DNA from: Penicillus capitatus
Lineage: Eukaryota > Chlorophyta
NCBI GenBank assembly: GCA_965649825.1
Contig: OZ287696.1
Coordinates: forward strand, 62,001 to 126,000
Reading direction: 5' to 3'
Length of the DNA: 64,000 nt
The notes below the pieces were generated by a model, which saw nothing but the letters and a program-made list of their open reading frames with translations, did not search any database and had not been told where the DNA came from. Shown in pieces: positions 11,691-22,087 of this stretch (its first letter is position 1; each line of letters begins with the position of its first letter). Both the position numbers and the translations under genes were made by a program.

Positions 11691-11793
11691 CCGCGCACAG
11701 TAAGAATTGTTGTCGAATTCTTACTGTGCGCGGGTAATGTCGTGAAGACATTGCAACGTCCGTGAATGGAAACTGGAATGGTGTTCCATTCAC
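11691..11793. repeat. Three consecutive perfect inverted repeats
   Basis: First: ccgcgcacagtaagaatt (11691-11708) pairs with its exact complement at 11716-11733 across a 7-nt loop. Second: aatgtc/gacatt around 11735-11751. Third: gtgaatggaa (11762-11771) pairs with ttccattcac (11784-11793). They may be subterminal structure of a transposon or a structured leader upstream of the Ty3-like element. Confidence 0.7.
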
Positions 11794-12201
11794 AATCGAT
11801 TGCGTGCAGGTTGAAGAATCCATTGCCGAAGTGCATGTATGCGTGTAGTATTGCTGCTTATCGACCTAAGCACTCCTTTGGTTTAGATATCTGCCACCGC
11901 GATCATGCAAGATCTGCTGTACAACGTTTTTCGTCAGCCAACCGATAAGATTCCTTCGATTTTATCGGTAAGTTACATGACATAAGACGAACGCGTTTTA
12001 AACGTCACTGATCATCTTGTTCAATACAGGTTCATACGTTTGCACAGAACACGAAATGATCAGATCAATGTTTTTTGGCATCTGGCCTCTCAAATAGAAG
12101 GAAATCAACAACAGTATTGTGGTGGAACTAAAGGAAGGAAGATAGAAATCACCATCAAGCTGCCAGCATGACAACGCATGACGTGAGGCTTCGCGTCATG
12201 C

Positions 12202-12215
12202 AAGCCGGCATATAA
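12202..12215. repeat. Target-site duplication, left copy (LINE in LTR element)
   Basis: aagccggcatataa, identical to 14973-14986. The repeat includes part of the TATA box of the host LTR element. Confidence 0.85.
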
Positions 12216-14972
12216 TTCTTAGCAAGCAATTCCGAAACTCAGACTGACATGTGGAAGACGGTTAGAAGAATCACCAAAGCACAGAAGCGTCCAGCGCTAG
12301 ATTTCGTGCAGAACCAGAATGGAGACATCCTCCACGACCCAGCAGACATCGCGGCGGCTCTACAAGTAAAGTTCTTCCCGATATCGGAAGTCACACCTCA
12401 AGACAGCACACGCACAACAGAAACTTTGCTGCCTCGATTGCAAGCTGAAGACATACCTCCGGTCTCAGATTTGGAAGCACGGAAATCCTTCGGCAGCGGA
12501 CGCCCCCTAGCGGCCCCGGGGCCGGATGGCCTTCCCAATGCAATCTATCAGAGATGCATGAACAGCATCTGCCCACGGCTCAAGGAACTTGCCTCTGCCA
12601 GTCTCCAGCTCAGCATCTGCCCACAGCACTGGAAGCATTCCCAGGTTGTAGCCCTCCACAAGGGCAACAATCCGGGACACGAGGTCGGCAAACTACGGCC
12701 CATCAGTTTACTCAACACACTGGCAAAAGGCATGGAGACACTCGTGGCATCACGGCTGAAGTACTGGGCAGAGGCAAACATGGTACTGGACCCCTTTCAG
12801 TTTGGTTTTAGACCTACAAAGAGCACAACAGACGCACTGCTCATGGCAACTGATTGGATTGCAGAACGCACCCGAAGCGGTGGCATTGTCTACGGAGTTG
12901 CTCTCGATCTTGTTGCGGCCTTTGACTCCATCAGCCGGGCATACCTGGTGCAAACGCTCAGACAATTGGAAGCCCCTCCGTTTCTGACCCATTGGTGCAG
13001 ATCCTTTCTTCAGGACCGCACGGCTGAACTGCTGATCTCTGGCATCAACTTCACCACGACGACACTCGCCGGCGTCCCACAGGGATCTCCCTTGAGCCCG
13101 CTGCTGTTCATTTTAGGGGTCAATGCTGCCTTGCAGATCCCAAAGGGCACAGGGGTGCATCTACAGGCGTATTCAGACGATATCCTTCTCCTATGTAGTG
13201 CGCCATCAGACGAACTGGCCCGTCACAGGGCGCAGAAGACCTTGGATCAACTAGTGGAATAGAGCCGCGTAGCTGGAATGCAGTTCTCGGAGAAGAAGTG
13301 CCTGGCGATTAGATTTCAAGAGAAGGTCAGACGATCGGAGATGCTCCCGCTGTATCTAGGCACGGCCAAGCTCAGAGCAGTCAAGAGTTGTAGATACCTA
13401 GGAATGATTCTAGATGAAAGACTTACTTGGAAGCCACACCTGCAATTTGTTCAACAGCGCGCCCGGGAACGCCTGGCCGTCATAAGAAGGTTCTCAGCTA
13501 AGACTTGGGGTTTCTCACCGGAAGCTATGTGGCAACTTACGACCAAGGCACTGGAACCAGCACTGTACTACGGAGCAGAAGCTCTAAGCCGCATCCAAGA
13601 CTCCCCTCAACACCTGCTCATCCTCAACCGAGTCGTTCGCCAAGCTGGCCTCCTGATCTCGGGATGCCTGAGAACTACCTCCTACGAAGCAGTTTTCGCC
13701 CTGGCTGGCCTCCTCCCAGCGCAAATGGAAATCAAACGCAGAATTCTCTACTGGCATTTACAGAAGGACAAAGGAAGAATGCCTTCGACGGTCTCCGAAC
13801 TTCACTCAGACAACTGCAAAGATCCCGGCCTACTCCGTCGCAGACTGACTGCCAGACAATGGCACCGGAACCTCTCAATCAAACAGCAGTTTGAACTTCC
13901 ACCGAAGGAGCTGTGCAGCTTTCCCCCAGAACTGGTGGGTTTCCTGGAAGCAAACGTAGAGGAAGATCACCGTCCAGAATGGATACTCGCAGTGGCAGAA
14001 GCAGATCTAAACTCCACAAACGGAACAAGAACGGCCATTGTTTGGCAGCTCACAGGGAGGCAGAATATCGCCGGGAGAGGGGTTTTGGCTGCGCCGCACC
14101 AATCAATAAAAGCGGAGGTGCTGGCGAGCATCCGAGAAGGTTTATACTCCCTGAGTGATCTCCTTCATGAAGCAAACGGTCCACAGTCCCTCGGCATCAT
14201 CGCACGCAGAAGCATATATCAACAAGAGCTTACATCCTCGTTCAACGTATACAAGGACATGCACCTCATCCAACAGTGGTGGATCAAATGGACAATGGCC
14301 AGCAACCAAGTGAAATGGTTCACACAAAGCTGCCCCCCAGGTCGAAGCCCCTACCAAGCAGCCAAACTCTCAGCAGAACACGGTCTGGCGCAGTCACGAA
14401 GTCCACCCCAAGCAGCGAAGTACACCGCCCTCGGTTGGTGTAAAAGACACATCAGCTTCACACTAAACAGTTGGACACAAGAACAACTGGCCAACGGTGA
14501 CAAGGGAAGAGCAATTCTCGACCTAAACCCCCCGATGGGGAAAGGACATTTCCCCGCGAGGAAACTTCAACGCACCGAAGCCTCACGGGTCAATCAATTT
14601 CTAGCAAACCATTTCCCGTCCAAAGCATACCTCAGACGCTTTCACTGTTCAGAAGACGAGGAGACATGCGTATGTGGCCAAGATGTAGAAGACAGAGATC
14701 ACCTGCTCTACTCCTGCCCTCGCCTGCACCGACGAAGAATGATCTACAGACAAGAATCTCAAGCTGAAGCGGAACAGTCCCACCCCCTCTGAAATGCCCC
14801 TCACGCTCTGGCGGCTTTCCTGGAAGAACTCGCCCAAGAATGGCAGAATCAAGGAAGGTCCTGGCACTGATGCGGCCCCCGGCATGGTGCGACTGTACTC
14901 CTGAACACTAGATTTGGCCCTCTCCTCTGATGTTTAACTTGAAAAGGGGATGTAAGAATCGCCAATTTTATT
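12216..14972 (+). mobile_element. LINE with RT, 5'-truncated, flanked by 14-bp target duplication
   Basis: Bounded exactly by aagccggcatataa on both sides (12202-12215, 14973-14986). The element begins in the region just before the RT domain, so the APE-type endonuclease is absent (5' truncation). Its tail, ggatgtaagaatcgccaattttatt, resembles the tail of the other LINE (ggatttaagaatttctctct in minus orientation), so both belong to one family. It inserted into the promoter of the LTR element whose gag and integrase follow at 15096-16494. Confidence 0.9.
12249..14792 (+). pseudogene. LINE ORF2: reverse transcriptase and C-terminal CCHC, one nonsense codon
   Basis: One frame, interrupted only by TAG at 13260-13262. 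RT palm motifs in order: RPISLLNTLAKGMETLV, QFGFRPTKSTTDALL, VALDLVAAFDSISRAYL, GVPQGSPLSPLLFI, and the catalytic box AYSDDILLL (YSDD instead of the usual YADD/FADD). Thumb and connection follow (KSCRYLGMILDERLTWKPH). A long region may be a degenerate RNase H. The end is a knuckle, CVCGQDVEDRDHLLYSCPR. The N-terminus is truncated, as expected for the element. The single stop suggests a young insertion. Confidence 0.85.
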
Positions 14973-14986
14973 AAGCCGGCATATAA
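14973..14986. repeat. Target-site duplication, right copy (LINE in LTR element)
   Basis: aagccggcatataa. It continues directly into aacgacgtattttg and the leader of the LTR element. Without the LINE the two halves rejoin as a TATA-containing promoter. Confidence 0.85.
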
Positions 14987-15095
14987 AACGACGTATTTTG
15001 TATCAAACACAGCCTTTTTAACACGTTTACGATTTTTCCGCGCTCACACGAAAGACCAGCACATCAAGACGGTTTCGGAGCTACGACTCTCGAAG

Positions 15096-16494
15096 ATGGA
15101 CCGTGAACAGTTCACGTCCCTTCTCGACTCGGCAGCTTTCGTGGAAGACAATTACCGCCCACGCCTGAAATACGTTGTCGAAAGGTTGGAACCTAGGTCC
15201 CCGGCATTCGACCTCGTACGTCAAGAGCTCGACCGAGTGGAACCGCACTTCGAGGGACTCGCGGCATTTAATGCAGCATTCGCCGGACCCGCGGCGACGG
15301 TGCGCGCCTTCTGGGGAGCCGCACTCCCTAACGTGAGAGCGGCGGACAGATGGCGCGTCTGAGGGAGCTCCTCATTGGGACATGTCCGTAAACGACGTTG
15401 TCAGCGGAAGAACGACTAGCGAAGATGACGAAGACAAAAGGGGAAACGTGCTGTTCTCCTATTTACCTGGAAACCTGAACCAGATAGCCGACCAGCTTTC
15501 CCGATTAGACTCGAGTGGAGTTACGCAACAGCCCTTAGACAAGGCGATCATGGCGATTGACCGCCCCTCGGAACAAGAGATCTAACGCAAGATACGTTCC
15601 GCCCACTTCGGACGCTGGGGATACATGACGACGCTCCAGAACCTGCTCCTCGAGTCGGAGAGGTGGCCAAACATGGAACGGGACGTGCGCAACTTCCCGT
15701 CGAGTTGTCCGAACTGCGCCTTCAACGGCGAAGAGCAGAGGAGGGATGTCCCGAGCACCGAAATATCTCGCAGAATCGGCGAGACAGTGTCCATGGATCA
15801 CTGTAGGTTATTTTTCGACGGATTGCATATCCTCGTAATTGTGGACGACGCGACAAAATGGGTAGAGGCTCTGAGAACCCCAGGAACTGGAGCCGTGCAC
15901 GCCATGAGAGCGTTGGATCAATGGCAAACAAAGCACGGAAGGATCGAGCTGCTTTGCACGGACAATGCAAGCGCTTGGAACTCAGACACCTTCCGACGAT
16001 GGGCAGCAGACCGACGCATCGACACGAGGAGAAGTCCGAGTTATCACCACCAGGCCAACGGATTGACAGAGCGCACCATCAAGACGGTGTGCAAGCGAAT
16101 CAGGCGCTTCCTAAATGGGTCGACGAGGGCGTGGCTCCAAGTGATACAAGGAGCCGTGGACGCCATCAACACATCGTGGAGCTCGGTGATTAAGACCACG
16201 CCGCAGTCTCTCATGCTAGGCCTCGATCGACACGGCGTCTTGCTGGACGAGAAAACAAGCCGAAAGGCTTGGGAAGATGCGTGGAGAAACGCTCAGATCG
16301 CCAAGACATACGAGCACGAGCGATTCAAGTGGAAACACCTGCGGTTGTCGAAGCCACTGCGTCCAGGCAATCGGGTGCCGATGAAGAATTACCACCGGTC
16401 GAATCACCCACTCGGAAAGCTGGGCCCGAAGTGGATCGGTCCCTTTATGATCGAAGAGCAGAGATCGGAATCGACCTGGATCGTGCGAGAGTGA
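15096..16494 (+). pseudogene. Ty3/gypsy-type element: gag-like start, RNase H tail and integrase
   Basis: 15096-15362 is a gag-like ORF (MDREQFTSLLDSAAFVEDNY). Directly after it comes the very end of an RNase H domain (FSYLPGNLNQIADQLSRLDS). Integrase follows: HHCC zinc region around 15600-15720 (CPNC present), then catalytic Asp in VSMDHC, Asp in LLCTDNASAWNS and Glu in HHQANGLTERTIK, then the C-terminal part to 16494. Protease, RT and most of RNase H are missing, so an internal deletion joined gag to RNase H. The frame around 15585-15625 is interrupted by a stop. The element is defective. Confidence 0.8.
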
Positions 16495-16800
16495 CGAGGC
16501 TCACCGCCTGTTCTGGTTCATTCCTCCCAAATAAAGCCCTATCTAACATAAAATCACCTAGCGGGAACGATTTTTATACTTTCCCTCAAGTCGTGCACGT
16601 CGTCTCCATGTGGCCTCTTTTTCCTTCGGGGTTTGCGCTCGGAAGGTGATGAGCCCATGTCAGACCAAATGAAACACAATGAAGGCATTCCCGACTGTAT
16701 AAGGGAAGTCACATGAGAACCTACTACATGTCACATCAGAACCTCTAACACTATAAAAGGGGGACAAAGCGTTGTTTACGTCATTCTGTTTAAAGTCTTC
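16495..16800 (+). mobile_element. Probable 3' LTR region of the Ty3-like element
   Basis: aataaagcc near 16530 could be a polyadenylation signal. Downstream, acatgtcacatcag near 16726 and tataaaaggggga at 16752-16763 repeat the promoter architecture of the blocks at 6.5-6.8 kb and 10.7-10.8 kb. Zeaxanthin epoxidase sequence returns near 16905. The matching 5' LTR was not delimited. Confidence 0.45.
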
Positions 16801-17262
16801 CTCTAATGCGTGTGTTTGTTCACCGACAACGCGACATGCTTCCATCCGTCGCTTCACATGTCTCACAGTGGCTGCGACGCTTGCCTGAAAAGGGTGAGAC
16901 AGTTACATGTGTACGGATTTTCGATTTCGTACCACCGGATATCGACACGGTTGGCTACCGAGTGTTTCTCAGAACGGCAAGTACTTTGATTGCTCTGCGA
17001 TTTAGGCAACGGAAAGATGCATCGGTATGGGTTTCACAAGGAACTTGAAGGCACGGCATTTTTCGTCCTAAAATTACACAAAAAAGAGAGAAAAACATGC
17101 CAAAGAGGCCGTCTACCTCCTTCTATTCATTAAACCAATCCTAACCAATTTGTAGAACAGTCAAATAGAGGTAAACACGCCTTCTTGAACAAATGGCCTT
17201 TGCTCCTAGTGCCGAGTGACCACAATCATATCCTTTGCCGCAAAGACTAAACGACATACAGC

Positions 17263-17527
17263 TTTTGCGACGTCAAACGTGGCCAAAAGCTCGACTCCGT
17301 AGAGAAGTAATTCTTCGTGCGCGTGCGCAATTCTTCATTTTTTTAAAAACACCGAGCGTTCTCAAATCGTTCGGATTTGTTCTTGCCAGCAGCGTCACTC
17401 TACATCCCTTCCTATCGCGTCACCATATGTGCTTTTCGTCAAGAAACTACGCGTGTCTGTGGACAGCGCTTGTATTGCTTAAGGTTTTTTGCGATCAAAT
17501 CACCGTTCAAGGGACGCACGATTCGAC
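17263..17527 (+). repeat. Unknown dispersed repeat, internally deleted copy
   Basis: 17263-17325 matches the start of 7277-8512 (gcgacgtcaaacgtggcc). 17331-17527 matches its end (ttttgcgatca then gggacgcacgat). The ~1 kb between them is absent. Same orientation as the long copy. Together the two copies bracket the anion-transporter and zeaxanthin-epoxidase relics. Confidence 0.7.
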
Positions 17528-17606
17528 TTTGACATCTGTTACCCTCGCACATTCTCATCGTTAAATCTCACATGATGTTTGACATAAACACTTATTCTCT
17601 TCAGAG

Positions 17607-19801
17607 TCATGTAATCGGTTCGATGCAGTATTCGATACGGGCCGTCTTGCCCTCTGGCCATTTCCAGGACCACTTGTATCCGTCCACCTCGACAGAGTCT
17701 CCCTTCGCTTTTTCAATCGAGCCGGGAACAATGCCAACGTCTACGGCAGCATCGATCAGGAAAAACACCCGCTTGGCGCGTTTCTTCTCAAGCAGATCGT
17801 AGAATTTCTGCTTAAAGACCTCGATATGCTGCCCAACTTTTTGAGCTTCTTCGGTATTAGGTGCCTCGACACAGACATCCAGTGTCTCCAGCGATGCGTC
17901 TTCGTTCTCTGACAGACTGTCGAGGAGCTGCACGGACATCTTCAGCCAATCCCGAACATCTTCAAGGTACATCGTCAAAGCCTTCAGCGTTCTGTTGTGG
18001 CTCACAATACTCTTAAACGGCCCCCACAGCTCCAAGAGCATCGGATTGTCGAAAAACTGCACCAAAACAAACTCTGCAGTGTCTTTGTACAGATCGAAGA
18101 TCGGAAAGAAATCCAAAGCGCTGGAAGAGATGATGCGGAAAGTGTTAAACACCGTCATTTCAGCGACTTTCATGAAACCACGTAGGATCCAGCACTTGTG
18201 TGCAAAGTTCAGAAAGGAAACGACCATACTCGAGATAACAGGGAAGCTGCGAATGGAGTCGTTGGAGTCAACGAGTGCCCCAAAAGCGGCGAGTTGGACG
18301 ACCATTTGCGGAATGGTCTCGAACAAGAGCTCGATGACGACAGTCTTGGACCAGTTGTCGTCCTTGACATTCTCGGCTCTCAGTTCCCTCGGATGACGTT
18401 GCCCGACCGTATCAGAATGGATCTTTTCTGCATTGGAGCGCACTCTGAACACTGCTCGGACTGCATAGGCAAACATGTTGATGAAGAACAGGAAGAAATG
18501 AAAAACGGCAAAAAGTGGCAGGGTCAAGATTTTGAAAACTAGGTTCAGCAATGGAAAAGGCGTCGGGTTGGACTGATAGAAATCCACGATGAACTTGGGA
18601 TAGTCATCGAACGCACCAACGTTGGCAATAATTTCGAAAACCAGAAAGGTGCTTTGGATGAGATGTGGCAGAAGAACAAAAAAGACGATGAGAACAGAGA
18701 TGTAGTAAAGTTCTTCTTCTTTCTGATAGTGGTAGGCAACCACAAGATCCGAAATGACATCGTAAAGAGGAAGAAGAACATGCATCACCAGGACACGAAC
18801 AAAAGTAAGAAGTGTGAGAGCAAGGAACGGCACCATTGTCATAAGGCGCTTCCTGAAACGCCTCAGGATAAAGAGGAGGGTTCGAATGACGGCGGCGGTG
18901 ACTTTGAAAGGCGCCTTGAAAAATCCCTCTATACGAAGTTCTCACTCAATTAAGCAGAAAAGAGTGAGAGATTACTTGAAATGTCGGAAATGAATGAACT
19001 GCGAGCCACTTCTTTGTCAAACAGAAAACCGACGCCAGTGATCGCACCTGGTGTAAATCTATTGTTGTGCTGTCTATAAATGGAAATGCTTACCCAAGGC
19101 GTTTTTCTCCTGTAGGACGCCATAGCACAACCCGGACCCCACGGTGACGTTATAGCGTGTCTTGAAGACGGACGGATCGGTTGCGATGACACTAAAATGA
19201 CGACCTTCGGTTGTTCGAAAATCAACACCACACAGCTGAGCCTTGTGCATGCCCCATTCGATCAATTCCCCTTCTTTGACGGCAGATCCCGCTAAGAGAT
19301 GATCACCATCCATGATCGGAAGCCGTTTGCAAATTGAATGCCGCTTTTCTCACTTGGCTTGTCAGACCCCGTGTGTAATGGTGTTTCAATATCTCTCGTT
19401 GTCAATCGTACGGCATTATCAACAGCTGCAAACAAAGGTGAGATCTGAGAGCGGTCTTGTCGACCGTCTGAGAAGCTAAAGAAGAGGCTGAGTTTCTCGA
19501 AACGCTCTCCTCTTCGGAAGACAAAATCCCTCTGTTTCACCCCTTGTGCTGTGGCATGGGAAAATTCCGACGAGGCGCCTTCTGTGTCGAAGAAGGGCTC
19601 GATAGAGAGAATCTTCTTTGTAGTGAACTCAAATCGCAAACGTCGAACGACAGAGTCTGCGTCTTCGAAGGCCAAACCACTGTAGCGGCTTGCGTTCTCG
19701 GCATCTAAGACGAGAGACGCACGGTCCTTAAACTCGTTTCCTAGCCAGCCGACGAGTTCGGCCAGAAACTCTTTGCCAGCCATGGCGCTCCTAGAGAACA
19801 A
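17607..19801 (-). CDS. XK-related membrane protein with extra N-terminal domain
   Basis: The main exon runs from about 18940 down to 17607. It encodes five or more hydrophobic helices: FVRVLVMHVLLPLYDVISDL, YYISVLIVFFVLLPHLIQS, then the hallmark ELLFETIPQMVVQLAAFGAL, which matches the E..PQ..vQ signature of XK/XKR scramblase-related proteins. A soluble C-terminal tail follows. Three upstream exons (about 19801-19300, 19310-19096 and 19052-18970) seem to join in frame. They end with ITGVGFLFDKEVARSSF before an intron carrying tctctcactctttt. The N-terminal domain (VDFRTTEGRHFSVIATDP) has a weak jacalin-like feel. XKR proteins act in phospholipid scrambling at membranes. The membrane assignment is good; the domain fusion is inference. 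Confidence 0.65.
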
Positions 19802-20112
19802 TTATCGTTGCCAGCGAAATCCTTTGGCAAACGAATCAAATCCCAAGAAACAGCAGCAAAACGCCGCAGGTAACACACAGCTCGCCTAGGGATGTGACAG
19901 CAGGGTCATGAAAATGTCGAGCCAATTTCAAGCAGGAATCAATGAAGATGCATTCTCCTCTTTCTGTGCAACACTGCTAGAGGGTCATTCCGCTCCTGAT
20001 CGAAACGTCATATTTCCCTCGCCTCGCCGCGTTTGAATCTCAAAGGCCTAGGTAGTGTTGCAGAAGCCTAAGACGCATAGGAGCATAGGCGGTGCAAAAA
20101 ATCTGCGGTGTT

Positions 20113-20185
20113 TGTTTCCGCCCGGCATCGATCCGGGGACCTTCAGTGTGTTAGACTGACGTGATAACCACTACACCACGGAAAC
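20113..20185 (-). tRNA. tRNA-Val (anticodon AAC)
   Basis: On the minus strand the 73 nt fold as a full cloverleaf: acceptor GTTTCCG/CGGAAAC with discriminator A; D arm GTG..CAC; anticodon stem TCAGT/ACTGA with loop CTAACAC, so anticodon AAC; T arm CCCGG/CCGGG. No intron. The A box (TGGTGTAGTGG) and B-box-like GGATCGATGCC are internal Pol III promoter elements. No CCA is encoded, as in eukaryotic nuclear tRNA genes. Confidence 0.95.
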
Positions 20186-20576
20186 AACGACTACCTGCCG
20201 CAAGATTCTTAATTCGTTCCGTCCATGGATCATGAATTGTCATAAAACGAGGATACATATCGACTCCTGCACAGCGCTTGACAGATAAACTTGGCGAGAG
20301 CCTGCGTTATAGCGTGGGCACGAGCGTTTCATGAAACGCGGCTCTGCGCGACATGAAGCTAACCGTCTCATGTCGCTGGATTAGACAGTTCATTTCACAG
20401 TCTACTTCACTACGCCGCTTGTGAATTAGAGCGAACGACCATCCGTATCTCAAGTTTCAGCGTCACAAGCCATTGTTGAGCAAATCCCTTTCGTTCTATA
20501 AGTCTCTGTCTTCTGTCGAAAACTGTTCTTGCACCGCTGCTGCCGTTGTTATATTTGATACACAGACCTGTTTCTT

Positions 20577-21169
20577 ATGTCGACTCTGGCTGTCCTAGTA
20601 ATCGTAGCCCTTTGTTCCGCCCCGGTGCTGCTGGCTCAAGAAGATATCACCGACATCTGTGATTACCCGTGCGTTCTCATCACGACTCGACGCCCCTCCA
20701 TCGGTTTGTTGTTTTCCAGGTGCACGCAAGAAATCTTCAATGAGCAATGCGGAGGGGCTGTGTGTCCTTTGCCTAAGTCGCCGAGTCAGGATGAGCTCGA
20801 TGCAATCTGCTCGCTGAATTGCCTATCTGCCCTTGAATTCGGAAACGTATCTGGTTGCATCGCAGATGTCGATGTCTGGCGTCCAGACATCGATGGAGAC
20901 GCCCGAGGGATGGCCGCAGACATCAGAAGTGCGGTGTATTCAACAGAACCCCTCGTTGAAGCTTGACATTCTATTGTGGTGTAGTCTTCTGTACGGAGAA
21001 TGGCATGGAAATCGAAGCACTTCCATCGTTGGGAGCACCTCCTCCATCGTTGGGAGCACCTCCTCCATCGATGGGAGCACCTCTTAACGAAGAAGAAGCG
21101 CATCCTTCGCAAGGTCTCGATGAGGATGATATCGACGATATCGTGGAGGCCGATCTCATTGATGGATAA
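20577..21169 (+). CDS. Small secreted Cys-containing protein with acidic tail (paralogue A)
   Basis: Three exons: 20577-20668, 20720-20928 and 20985-21169, with introns of 51 and 56 nt; 161 residues. An N-terminal signal peptide (STLAVLVIVALCSAPVLLAQ) is followed by DICDYPCTQEIFNEQCGGAV, a C..CLS.L..C block, a proline-rich repeat (PSLGAPP twice, then PSMGAP) and an acidic C-terminus (DEDDIDDIVEADLIDG). Exon 1 is 92 nt, the same as in the gene at 22088, which shares DIC.Y.C and CGGA.C, so the two are tandem paralogues. No known family. Secretion is supported; role unknown. Confidence 0.7.
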
Positions 21170-22087
21170 CGGACCTCAATTCCAAGACATCTGCCTAAAG
21201 CATCATCCTGGCTTGCCTAATATCTCCACGTTCAGATACTGATAATGGAAGCAAAAGCTTAAACACATAATGACAGTTTCATTTGAAATGTATCTAGAGG
21301 TCATCGTTCGTTCCTCTCCCCTCTCGTGTCGCCGCCGTCAGCGCTCTCGATGTTATTCGAGGCCCTTCGTGATCCTGTCGAGAGCTGTCATCCCAGTCTC
21401 CCATTGCATCTGTATATCATGCGTGGAGTATCTGCTCTTCATGCTGAAAATCACAATTCGTGTCTCTTTCAGATAGATGGGTGTACGGCTGCCGTTAACT
21501 CTGCTAGGTTCTAATCGTCTCTGACGGTTTCCTGAAGAGACATTTATCGTCCACCGTGCTATTCAGCACCGTCTGTCTGTTCCAATTCTTCGCTTCTGTC
21601 TGTGAGTTAGTTGTCGGCTATATATCTACTCTATCTACGTGATTCCTCTTTCAACCGAAAACCGAAGTGAACTTGAAAAGTGAGTCTATGTCCCAACACT
21701 CATGCGTACATGTCAGCACCGTGTCAACATGTCGACCACCGGGCTACCTCTATGAGGCCCTCCGCTTTGCCTTATCTTAACGAGTCGCATCCTTTATCGC
21801 CGCCAGCGCTATACAGGCCGTGAATTGCATGTTCTTTCGTGACCTAACCGTCGTTCCTTTTTTCGAGTTCTTGCAGCTTGTCTGGCGTCTAGAACCTCTC
21901 AGAGGATTCTTACAATCAAGCAGCATTAGGTTCCATGGTCGTTTTTCCAAACGGAACGATCTTCGTGATATGACTCCTTCAATGTGTCCGTGAACTTCGC
22001 TAAGAACTCAGGCCATGGGACAGCTGCCAGCCCATAAAGCCGCAAGCGCTATTCCTGACTTCACTTTTGTGTTTTGTCCCAGAAAAA

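Larger units (their letters stand above)
9686..17058 (+). pseudogene. ZEP: Zeaxanthin epoxidase, broken into blocks by transposons
   Basis: Blocks in order: possible transit exon 9686-9951; 10001-10181, FAD-binding start (TKVLIARAGVTGLATAL, ERNLTAIRGEGKYRG); about 10235-10440, with SNALAALEA, GDRINGLCDG, WYVKFDTFTPA and GLPVTRVI; about 10487-10620 (EILARHV); 11205-11296, EGDLLVGADGIWSK; 11353-11413, APTYSQYTCYTG; and about 16905-17058, DFVPPDIDTVGYRVFL then GNGKMHRYGFHKELEG after a frameshift. These are signature segments of plant/algal zeaxanthin epoxidase (zeaxanthin to violaxanthin, plastid, FAD). The dinucleotide motif reads RAGVTG instead of GAGIGG. An LTR-like block sits between blocks 3 and 4, a Ty3-like element plus a LINE sit before the last block, and the C-terminal half is missing. 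It is very likely non-functional. Confidence 0.8.
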
